57,524 nt of DNA from an uncultured Gammaproteobacteria bacterium. GTDB lineage: Bacteria > Pseudomonadota > Gammaproteobacteria > Pseudomonadales > Pseudohongiellaceae. The position numbers and the translations under genes were made by a program. Under the pieces are notes generated by a model. It was not told where the DNA came from, ran no database searches, and saw only the letters and a program-made list of their open reading frames with translations. Positions 22,510 to 30,618 of this stretch are shown one piece after another; the stretch's first letter is position 1, and every line of letters begins with the position of its first letter. The stretch covers positions 1-57,524 of the forward strand of contig CAJXRP010000024.1 in NCBI GenBank assembly GCA_913060495.1, given 5' to 3'.

Positions 22510-24183
22510 TTATCGATAATTTCTAGGCAGCACTCTCGCCGCACTAAGCCGTTCAAAAACGGCGCCAATATCCACCAGTTCCTGCTCCGCGAACGAAGGT
22601 GCTATCAACGTTAAACCGATAGGGCGACCGTCTTCTTGATAAGCCATCGGTATCGTCAAGGCAGGATAGTTAGCTAGGGCGGCTAAGCCTGCATTGCGAT
22701 TATTAATAGACAGCAGGACATCTATGTCATTCTCGATAAATATCTGTTGGAGCTGCGCCTGTGCAGTCGTTTGAAGTTCGGCCCGCAACGCCTCTAATGC
22801 TTCTGCACTGAGTTCTAGATCAGCCATCATATCTACCAAGCCCTGCCCGTAGGGTGCGCGTAAAGCGCTATCTGCGAGATTAAAACCTTGTAGCTCGGCT
22901 ATGCTTGCGATGCTCACGTTGGGGGAGGCAAAATTCTCGAGATACAGCGCGAGGTCTCGAACCATTTCGCCACCAAGTAATTCTGAGAAACGCGGGTTAC
23001 GTTGAGCATTCAGGCTTATCGAAACAGCTTCGGCACCGTTAGTGGTTAACAGGCTAACTGCTTCTTGATAGAAGCGGTCATCCTCTAGGCTATCGAGTAT
23101 CCCTAAACGCTTTCCATTCAAGCTCACCTCACGATAGATCAGCGCGAAGTCTGCGCTAATGAGGGGCATAGCCGAGTCAGCCTCATCGAAGCCTGCCATC
23201 GCGTTAAACAGTGTGACGGCATCGGCCACGTTGCGGGTAATCGGCCCCGCAGTATCTAGAGTTGCGGAAATAGGCACGATACCCGTCCTACTCAGACTGC
23301 CCGTTGTTGGTTTAAGTCCCACTGATGAATTTGCACTGGCCGGCGATAAGATCGAGCCTGAAGTTTCGGAACCGATTGCCACAGTCGCGAGATTCGCCGC
23401 CATCGCCGCTCCACTGCCGGAACTGGAACCGCCGGTACCGAATAATTTTCTGCCATAGGGGTTCAAGGTCTGCCCGCCCATCGCACTGTAACCAGACGGG
23501 CAACCATTGCAAAAGAAATAGGCCCATTCGCTTAGGTTAGCTTTGCCGAGAATGATTGCGCCATTCTCCATAAGCCGGTTGCTGATAAATGCATTTGCAG
23601 TCCGGTTCTCGGCTAGTAACAAGGCCCCCGCCGTAGTGGGCAATCCATCGAATCCGATATTGTCTTTAAGTAACACAGGAATGCCGAACATCGAACTCTC
23701 GGCGATCACTCTGCCCTGTTCTCGTTGTTGATCGAGGCTGCGCGCCCTTTCGATCGCGCTCGGATTAAGCGCTATAACGGCATTGATGAAGCGGTTATCG
23801 TCTGTTTCTATTTCACGAATTCTATAGATATAGAAGGTCGTTAGCTCAACGTAAGTGAGTTCTCCATTCGCGACAGCGCGCTGTATCGACGCGACATCCT
23901 TCTCGAGTATTAACGGCTTCAATGATTCATATCGGGCAGAGGAGAACCCAGAAAGCTCATCAAGAAAAGGTGCCCACAGAGAATTTTTATCCAAGACTTT
24001 GGAATTGAGCAGCTTGAAATGCATGCTCGGATTCTCATGCTCTGCTAATTCTTGCAGGTCTGTTGTTTCGTCATAGCGCTGCCAAACATTCAACGAATTT
24101 TCGGCAGCATTCGCGATCCCTGCAGACATTGATACGAACAACAAAAATTGGATACTCAGTCTTTTTCGAATGCTATGTCGCAT
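22510..24183 (-). CDS. Exported amidase (amidase-signature family)
   Basis: 557 residues from ATG 24183, chosen because it gives a clean signal peptide (MRHSIRKRLSIQFLLFVSMSAGIANA) with GAGG upstream; the frame is open 20 codons further. The amidase-signature triad is visible: Lys in VLLKDNIGFDG, the cis-Ser in GSETSGSILSPAS, and the nucleophile region FGTGGSSSGSGAAMAA. It should hydrolyse an amide or peptide-like bond in the periplasm; the substrate is unknown. It lies 72 bp after the MacB-like permease on the same strand, so it may belong to the efflux operon. Confidence 0.85.
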   Translation of the reverse strand: MRHSIRKRLSIQFLLFVSMSAGIANAAENSLNVWQRYDETTDLQELAEHENPSMHFKLLNSKVLDKNSLWAPFLDELSGFSSARYESLKPLILEKDVASIQRAVANGELTYVELTTFYIYRIREIETDDNRFINAVIALNPSAIERARSLDQQREQGRVIAESSMFGIPVLLKDNIGFDGLPTTAGALLLAENRTANAFISNRLMENGAIILGKANLSEWAYFFCNGCPSGYSAMGGQTLNPYGRKLFGTGGSSSGSGAAMAANLATVAIGSETSGSILSPASANSSVGLKPTTGSLSRTGIVPISATLDTAGPITRNVADAVTLFNAMAGFDEADSAMPLISADFALIYREVSLNGKRLGILDSLEDDRFYQEAVSLLTTNGAEAVSISLNAQRNPRFSELLGGEMVRDLALYLENFASPNVSIASIAELQGFNLADSALRAPYGQGLVDMMADLELSAEALEALRAELQTTAQAQLQQIFIENDIDVLLSINNRNAGLAALANYPALTIPMAYQEDGRPIGLTLIAPSFAEQELVDIGAVFERLSAARVLPRNYR

Positions 24184-24255
24184 GGCAAACACATCCTCAT
24201 ATAGATCAATTACATTCTTAGCCAGTGATTCTCTCGACAACAATACCGACAGATA

Positions 24256-25617
24256 CTATTCGTGCCGCAGCGCTTCAACAGGATCCATATCGGCTGCCCG
24301 AATGGAGGGATAGATTCCGAAGATCACACCTATCAGTGCCGAAATAGAGAAAGCCAAGATCGGCGCTAGTGGCGTAACTATAGTGGTCATGCCCCAGAAC
24401 GCAGAGATGATAAAGGGAATGGCAATCCCCAAGACGACGCCAATGAGACCACCCACACCGGAGAGAATCACAGCCTCAATCAGGAACTGCATGATGATGT
24501 CTCGACGCTTCGCACCTAAGGCGCGCCGAATGCCGATCTCTCTTGTTCTCTCCGTTACACTGGCGAGCATGATATTCATGATTCCTATACCACCGACAAG
24601 GAGAGAGATACCGGCGATAGCCCCCGCTACAATCTGATCGCGAAGCGCACTCTCCTCGGCCTGTCGTAACAGAGCGAGCGGCACCTCAATGGCGTAATCT
24701 ATATCCTTGTGTCGACGCTGCAGTATTTGATCGATGATCTCACCCACCTCGATAACTCCATCCTGCCCTTCAACCTGAATTATCGCTTCATGTAATTCCA
24801 CCGTCTCGGATTCAACACCACCCGCAGTCTGGCGTGTAGTGGTCTCACCAAAGCGGCTCTTGGACGATGTAAAAGGAATAAATATTCTACTCGGTGCAGA
24901 GTTGGAACTACCCGCTTGGTTCTGACCGAGGTTTGAGAATCCCTCAGACTCCATGATGCCCACTATGTTGTAATAGTCACTATCTATTCGGATGGTCTTG
25001 CCAAGCGGATTGTCTATGGGGAAAAGCGCCTGAGCTACTTCATCGCTAAGCACGACGACATTACCGTGATCCCGCACCTCTGATTCGCTGAAGAAACGCC
25101 CAGCTCTCAGGTTGTAGTTTCGAGAGACAGGATAGTCCACAGACGTACCGACCACATCCGTGTTTATGTTTAGACCACCGTTCCACACATTCTTTTTTAC
25201 GATGCGCGAGGCGATGACATTGCTTATACCGGGAATCGAATTGCGAATTGTAGTTATGTCGGCTGTGGTTAGACCGTAGACGATGGCCTGAGGCGGACCG
25301 AAGCCGCTGCGACTACTCTCCTCTACTTCAGCGGGCTTCACGCTTTTCACGAGTATATTGCTCGCACCCAAATCACGAAATTGCTGCTGCGCCTCATAAC
25401 TCGCTCCCTCACTCACAGCTAACATAGCGATTACAGCCGCCACGCCAATTACGATGCCAAGCACCGTGAGTAGAGATCTCAGACCGTGTGAATAGATACT
25501 CTTAATGCCCACTTCGGTGATTTTCTTGAAGCGAACGAAGTTAAACGCAGCACTCGGGCTGGGGCGCTTGTTTGCCAGCGGACTGGACTTCACTGGATTA
25601 AGTGTTGCGTCGGTCAT
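24256..25617 (-). CDS. MacB-like ABC transporter permease
   Basis: 453 residues. The MacB/FtsX layout is clear: a cytoplasmic N terminus, a first helix (SLLTVLGIVIGVAAVIAML, about 48-66), a large periplasmic domain (about 70-320), then three helices at the end, with ERTREIGIRRALGAKRRDI between the second and third. It lacks its own ATPase domain, which is encoded by the preceding gene (20-bp overlap). It should drive a TolC-dependent mechanotransmission-type exporter for peptides, siderophores or lipoprotein cargo. Confidence 0.9.
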   Translation of the reverse strand: MTDATLNPVKSSPLANKRPSPSAAFNFVRFKKITEVGIKSIYSHGLRSLLTVLGIVIGVAAVIAMLAVSEGASYEAQQQFRDLGASNILVKSVKPAEVEESSRSGFGPPQAIVYGLTTADITTIRNSIPGISNVIASRIVKKNVWNGGLNINTDVVGTSVDYPVSRNYNLRAGRFFSESEVRDHGNVVVLSDEVAQALFPIDNPLGKTIRIDSDYYNIVGIMESEGFSNLGQNQAGSSNSAPSRIFIPFTSSKSRFGETTTRQTAGGVESETVELHEAIIQVEGQDGVIEVGEIIDQILQRRHKDIDYAIEVPLALLRQAEESALRDQIVAGAIAGISLLVGGIGIMNIMLASVTERTREIGIRRALGAKRRDIIMQFLIEAVILSGVGGLIGVVLGIAIPFIISAFWGMTTIVTPLAPILAFSISALIGVIFGIYPSIRAADMDPVEALRHE

Positions 25618-26344
25618 CGCTCTCTACCAATCCATCGCGCAGGCGAACCCAGCGCTGTGATCTTTCTGCCAATTCATCTGAGTGCGTCACCATGATCAAT
25701 GTCTTACCCTGGTCATGAAGCTCATCGAACAGATTCAATATTTCCGCACCGGATTTAGAATCTAAGTTTCCGGTAGGCTCATCCGCTAAAATAATAAGTG
25801 GATCGACTGCCAATGCTCGCGCAATCGCCACACGTTGCTGCTGACCACCGGAGAGTTCAAACGGTTTATGGTCGACTCGGTCTTCCAAGCCAACCCGTGC
25901 GGCCAGCCCCATGGCAACCTCGTGACTATCTGCTGCGGAGTAGCCCTGATAAAACAGCGGCATCTCGATATTCTCTAAGACGTTTAATTGCTGAATGAGA
26001 TTGTAAGACTGAAAGATGAAGCCAAGCCTAGCGCCGCGGATGCTGGACAACTCATCGTCTTCCATCTTCGAAGTATCCTGATCACCTAAAAAATACTTGC
26101 CTTCAGTTGGCTGATCCAGGCAACCGAGAATATTCATCAACGTCGACTTACCGCAACCGGAAGGTCCCATGATGCTAATGTAATCGCCTTGATAAAAATC
26201 GAGACTGATACCATGCAACACCTCAACGGAGAGCGCGCCCATATAATAGGTCTTGCGAATGTCATCCAGACTTGCGACCAGCTCTTGCCCGCTAATTACA
26301 CCAGCATCACTGTCAGGTCTTGGAGATGATTCGGTTTCAAGCAT
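25598..26344 (-). CDS. MacB-type ABC transporter ATP-binding protein
   Basis: 248 residues with all nucleotide-binding motifs: Walker A GPSGCGKST, signature LSGGQQQRVAIARALA, Walker B LIILADEPTGNLDS and H-loop MVTHSDELA. DYISIMGPSGCGKSTLMNILGCLD is typical of the LolD/MacB/FtsE group. It energises the MacB-like permease encoded next; the genes overlap by 20 bp, so translation is coupled. An N-terminal extension of about 20 residues precedes the domain. Confidence 0.93.
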   Translation of the reverse strand: MLETESSPRPDSDAGVISGQELVASLDDIRKTYYMGALSVEVLHGISLDFYQGDYISIMGPSGCGKSTLMNILGCLDQPTEGKYFLGDQDTSKMEDDELSSIRGARLGFIFQSYNLIQQLNVLENIEMPLFYQGYSAADSHEVAMGLAARVGLEDRVDHKPFELSGGQQQRVAIARALAVDPLIILADEPTGNLDSKSGAEILNLFDELHDQGKTLIMVTHSDELAERSQRWVRLRDGLVESDDRRNT

Positions 26345-26384
26345 AGTTTGACTCAGAGTTGAATGACCTTTCTAGCAATGTAGC

Positions 26385-28508
26385 CTAGGCACCGGAGGCA
26401 TCGTTAAGGCTCTGCTGAGGCGGAAGCAGCAGCACCTCCTCCCCTTCTTCCAATCCAGACACAATCTCGATGTATGAATCGGAGAAAGTACCTACTTCAA
26501 TTTCTCGACGCTCCGCTCTACCCCGTCTAGAGACATAAACTACCCGCTTGTCGTCGTGATAGGTAACCGCCTGAATGGGCACATAGATAACATCTTCGAG
26601 GCTTCGCACTAATATATCGATCTCAGCACTCATTCCAGGGCGCAGCCAATCGTGCGTGCCATCGATCTTGATCGTGGTGGGATAAACCTTGAGGTCAGGA
26701 TTCATGAACGAATTAGCTGAGTCGGCGACGACGGCCACTTTGGTTACGACGCCGGTTAGCTGTTCGTCAGGAAAGGCGTCAACTGACACTTTAACCGACT
26801 GACCCACTGCGACACGCTGCACCGCAGACTCATGAATATTCACTTTGACCGCCATCTCACGCATATCGGGAATGGTCAATATAGACTGTCTTTCTCTAAC
26901 AGTGGCGCCTTCCTGAATCGCTTCCTGACTATTACTACGGTAGCGCATAGAATTCTGATTGGATGCTCCGTAGACAACTAGACCCGGTCGTTGCGCCTTG
27001 ATCGTTGCCAGCTCGATCTGTTCGTTTACATCTGCCAGTTTTACGCGCTCAAGATTGTATTTTCGCTCAGCAGAGCTATAGCGCGCAGCCTCTTGCGCCT
27101 TCTCTGCAATATTTTCCTTTACCTGACGCTGATAACCCATTATTGCGTTCTCATAGTCAGACAATTTTTCCTCCGCCTCTTTCGGAAATGTGTACTGAAT
27201 ATACAACTTCAAAGACGTCTCTTCTTGCTCCATCTTGTTATTAGCCTTATTCAGATTTAGCTCTTCGGCCTCCAATTCTGTTGGCGTGATAAAGCCACGC
27301 CCTTCCAAGCGCCGCTGCCCAGCTATCCTATCTTGCGCCAATAACAATTCTTCTTGGGCAACCTGTAGATCATCTTGTAGAGATCGCAGCTGTTGCTTGG
27401 CCTCACCATCTTCCAATTTATTGATGTCGGCATACTGAGTGAAGTCGAGCTCATTTCGAATCTCCATGTAGCTGTCATCCATGAGTAAGTTAGGCTCTGC
27501 ATCCAGCGTTCTAGTGCTTCCCGGCGTGGGTGCAGCTGCCCGCATAGACAAGGTTTCCGGCTCGCTAGGTGCAGGCGCGCCAGTCTCTACTGTAGGCGAT
27601 GTCCGTGGCGCATCACCACCAGGTCGTCCGCGACGACCACTAGGCCCACCCTGCCCAAAGTTTTGCATGCGCTGCAACATCTCGGCCGGCAGCGTGCCGC
27701 CATTATCCGCCATGGCCTGACGAATCCTCTCCTGCATCTGTGGCGGCATGGCATCGAGATCAAAAGGCAGCGCTTGCGTACCGGAGGCAGAGTCATTACT
27801 GACAGCTGTATTATCGGCTAGAGAGTCGGCTAACTGCGCAGCATCGAAGTCTGCCTGCTCGGCACGAGCCAGACGTTCTTCAATCTCCAGTTGCTGCACG
27901 ATTTCGTTAACAATATTTCCACCCAGAAATTTCTCGAAATCCAACTTTGCGAAACGCATATCTTGACGCGCGTCGTTCAAGTCAGTCATGTTCTGATTCA
28001 ATTGAATTTCGTATTCGGCTTTACGTTCTATGTAACTGGCTTCTGCAGTTTCTACTGCGATCTCCTGATTGAGTTGCTCGTCGATTAGCTGCGCGGTATC
28101 AAGCTCAACCAATATCTTTCCGGCGGCTACATCTTCTGGAGTAACACGATAACCTTCCTCAACAATACTGAGAATTTTGACGCCTTCGCGGCCTTTAACG
28201 CGAGACCGGATCTCTTGGGACTGCAAAGCCTCTAGAGACCCACCCTCCAATACAGTGATGTCTAGGTTTCCACGTCTGGCTTCAAAGGTAATACTGCCGG
28301 TGATCGTGTCACCCGAGTTGCCACCGAGAGAAAACAGGAAGCCGATTAAAACCAGCGTCGAGCCAGCAATAGCGTACTGAGTAGGTTTTTTAGCGGCTAA
28401 GAAACGAGCTTTCAACTCGATCGCTTTAGCTCTGACCGGCTCGGGAATTTTCCCCCAAAGTTGAGCAACAACAGAACTCTCTACTGCACTCGGCTTATCT
28501 TGACTCAT
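26385..28508 (-). CDS. Periplasmic adaptor (HlyD/MacA-like) with long low-complexity insert
   Basis: 707 residues from ATG 28508 (GGAAGG upstream, overlapping the tolC-like stop by 14 bp). An N-terminal membrane anchor lies at about 45-63, followed by a lipoyl half-motif (GSLEALQSQEIRSRVKG), coiled-coil regions and a C-terminal beta-barrel/membrane-proximal part (VYVSRRGRAERREIEVGTFSDSYIEIVSGLEEGEEVLL). Between the first coiled coil and the rest lies an insert (about 228-341) rich in Met, Gly, Pro, Gln and Arg (for example RRGRPGGDAPR). Typical MacA is about 370 residues, so this is almost double length. It connects the permease with the TolC-like protein. Confidence 0.85.
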   Translation of the reverse strand: MSQDKPSAVESSVVAQLWGKIPEPVRAKAIELKARFLAAKKPTQYAIAGSTLVLIGFLFSLGGNSGDTITGSITFEARRGNLDITVLEGGSLEALQSQEIRSRVKGREGVKILSIVEEGYRVTPEDVAAGKILVELDTAQLIDEQLNQEIAVETAEASYIERKAEYEIQLNQNMTDLNDARQDMRFAKLDFEKFLGGNIVNEIVQQLEIEERLARAEQADFDAAQLADSLADNTAVSNDSASGTQALPFDLDAMPPQMQERIRQAMADNGGTLPAEMLQRMQNFGQGGPSGRRGRPGGDAPRTSPTVETGAPAPSEPETLSMRAAAPTPGSTRTLDAEPNLLMDDSYMEIRNELDFTQYADINKLEDGEAKQQLRSLQDDLQVAQEELLLAQDRIAGQRRLEGRGFITPTELEAEELNLNKANNKMEQEETSLKLYIQYTFPKEAEEKLSDYENAIMGYQRQVKENIAEKAQEAARYSSAERKYNLERVKLADVNEQIELATIKAQRPGLVVYGASNQNSMRYRSNSQEAIQEGATVRERQSILTIPDMREMAVKVNIHESAVQRVAVGQSVKVSVDAFPDEQLTGVVTKVAVVADSANSFMNPDLKVYPTTIKIDGTHDWLRPGMSAEIDILVRSLEDVIYVPIQAVTYHDDKRVVYVSRRGRAERREIEVGTFSDSYIEIVSGLEEGEEVLLLPPQQSLNDASGA

Positions 28509-30201
28509 TGACGCCTTCCTCCCACTGCCCGCTATCGTCGACATACAATAATCCCAAGTCTCTCCAAAATTCCAACTTAGATATATTGTGGTCTACGATC
28601 GAGCTAATTAAATCCGTTTGCGCAGCGGTTAAATCGTTCTGTGAATCCACTGTGTCTTGAATATCTCCCAGCCCTAATTCAGCGCGTAACTCGGCCTCTT
28701 CAACACGACGTTCGTTGATCTGAACGCTCGTTAAACTAATCTCATAATTCTTTCTGGCTTGATTCATACGACGCCAAAGGTCGACGACATCCAACTTAAT
28801 ATTATCCATCGCCAACAAATAGTTTCGTGTGGCAACTTCATAGTCGATGAGTGCCCTGCGATAACTATTGCGATCCAGCTTAGTATCTAGTGGCAACTCG
28901 AAATCTAGTCCGGCGGTATATAGCGCATTCTCAAAATCCAACTCACCGAGATTACCATCGTTAGCATCTGGCACTCTAGCGACGAGACTAAGGTCTAACC
29001 CAGGCTTCAAAGCATTGGCGGCGACCTCTATCTTTCGCGCACGATCCTGAACCCGGTCAAGGCCGTTATACAAATCTAGACGTGTCTGCACGGCAAGTTC
29101 CATGGCCTGCTCTAGGCTAAGATCCGGACTATCCATGCCAGTTTCTGTAATTAGAATCATCTCATTACTATCGAGGGCTATATTCTCTTCTGCCTTCAGG
29201 CCGAGAAGTATCTTGAAATCATCCAGACTGCGTTTGTATCGCGTGATAGAAGAAGTCCATCGCAGATCTTGTTGTAGAGAGGACTGCTCCAAGCGCCCCA
29301 CCTGTAACAATGTTCGCAAGCCTTCTGCCTGAAATGCCTGCTCACGCTCTAACGAGAGGTTGTTAGCGAGTAAACCGGCATAGTTATTTCTTGCAGTCTC
29401 TCTGTTAAGCAAGACCGAGTAATAAGCAGAGGCAACTTGAACGGCAAAGGTCTTTCGAAAGCGCGTAAAATCCCGCAGCCTATAGAGAAGGTCACGCTCT
29501 GCCTGCATCAAGTTCTCGGTTTCGATGTCGCTACCAAAGTCTCGAAGCAGCGGTTGTGTGAAAGACCCGATCAATGCACCGGTCCCAAACTCACTGATAT
29601 CACCAGTCAGGAATCGCGTGAAGTTATTGGTAAGGTTCAAGGCGATTGCCCCGCCGCCCTTCAGTAAATAGCGTGCCCCTAGGCTGGTGCTCGCATCCAC
29701 CCTCTCGCTAGTGCTAATAGTGCTCATGCCGGTCAATGCCTGCATGTCGGTAACGAATTGATCTTCTTCGTCCCACTGATAATCGGCACCACCAGCAGCG
29801 GAAAATACTGGGATATAGCGATAGCGATCGAAGGTGAGAGCTAGCGCCTCGAGATAGAGCGCCTCCTTCTGTGTTTGGTATACCTGAGAATGTTTGAACG
29901 CTAGATCCAAGGCGACATTCAGACTCAGGATGTGGGCGCCAACCTCACTGCCTGCCTCATTGTCGAGAAATTCGTAACTATCGACATTTGTGGGGAGGCT
30001 ACTGAGATCTACGTTCTTTTGCTCATCGATCCCTACTCTCTCCGTCATTCCTGGAACGAGATCAGTCTTGTCCGCTATGGCGTCATAGGTTTCTTCATCA
30101 GCGTCTAGCCGGTAGGAATTCGCCGTACAGCTCAGCAGCGCGCCCACAGCCAGAAGCACGATAGATAATTTAGCTATGAATTTCATAGACTTAGAAAACA
30201 T
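28495..30201 (-). CDS. TolC-like outer-membrane efflux lipoprotein
   Basis: 568 residues with an OEP (TolC-type) layout. The lipoprotein signal ends at Cys25 (VGALLSC). An N-terminal extension of about 65 residues (with YRLDADEETYDAIADK) precedes two OEP repeats rich in coiled-coil heptads, the second containing DLWRRMNQARKNYEISLTSV. Anchored in the outer membrane, it should form the exit duct for the ABC export system encoded by the next three genes. The start at 30201 lacks a strong ribosome site; Met6 (30186) is the alternative. Confidence 0.88.
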   Translation of the reverse strand: MFSKSMKFIAKLSIVLLAVGALLSCTANSYRLDADEETYDAIADKTDLVPGMTERVGIDEQKNVDLSSLPTNVDSYEFLDNEAGSEVGAHILSLNVALDLAFKHSQVYQTQKEALYLEALALTFDRYRYIPVFSAAGGADYQWDEEDQFVTDMQALTGMSTISTSERVDASTSLGARYLLKGGGAIALNLTNNFTRFLTGDISEFGTGALIGSFTQPLLRDFGSDIETENLMQAERDLLYRLRDFTRFRKTFAVQVASAYYSVLLNRETARNNYAGLLANNLSLEREQAFQAEGLRTLLQVGRLEQSSLQQDLRWTSSITRYKRSLDDFKILLGLKAEENIALDSNEMILITETGMDSPDLSLEQAMELAVQTRLDLYNGLDRVQDRARKIEVAANALKPGLDLSLVARVPDANDGNLGELDFENALYTAGLDFELPLDTKLDRNSYRRALIDYEVATRNYLLAMDNIKLDVVDLWRRMNQARKNYEISLTSVQINERRVEEAELRAELGLGDIQDTVDSQNDLTAAQTDLISSIVDHNISKLEFWRDLGLLYVDDSGQWEEGVNESR

Positions 30202-30618
30202 GACGCGGAATTTCCAATGAATATCGAAGTAACTACAGAATTATACGCTGTATTCTGCAAAATCCGTTTAATTTAAGCGACCGGTGGAGTCTTCTGCGAG
30301 CGGGATAACAATCTGATTTACATTCGGTTTTCCAAACAATCAAGGGGATAGCAGAGATCTCGAAGCCAGCTATTTAGATCCCTAGCGATTATCTGGACAA
30401 TAACTGGATTCCGCGAGGTGTTTCAATCCAGCAAAATACTCCCAACTTCATGCCTAGTCGTGTCCAGCCGAGCTAACTCAGTTAGGCTTGGAGGATCTAC
30501 CCCAATAAAGCATCAAGACAGCCCTGCTTACTTACATTTTTTGGCAGAATGCCATACATTAGGGGGCTGTGGCCTAAAACAAGCGGCCCTCAATAATCTT
30601 ATTCAACGGAGTCTAGAT
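30202..30618. other. Divergent intergenic region and M16 leader
   Basis: 417 bp between the tolC-like gene (minus) and the M16 peptidase (plus). It holds both promoters and a possibly structured leader: ACAGCCC (30518-30524) can pair with GGGCTGT (30564-30570), enclosing a small hairpin TGGCA-GAA-TGCCA (30542-30554). The frame from 30418 into the M16 gene is open but has no coding character that I can support. Confidence 0.45.
30607..30611 (+). promoter_or_regulatory. Ribosome site selecting the M16 start
   Basis: CGGAG with a 7-nt spacer to ATG 30619. It fits the lipoprotein signal that follows and rules against the upstream in-frame ATG-less extension from 30418. Confidence 0.65.

Noticed and set aside
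30418..30618. In-frame upstream extension of the M16 gene
   Set aside because: It has no ribosome site or signal peptide, and the lipoprotein signal begins cleanly at 30619.
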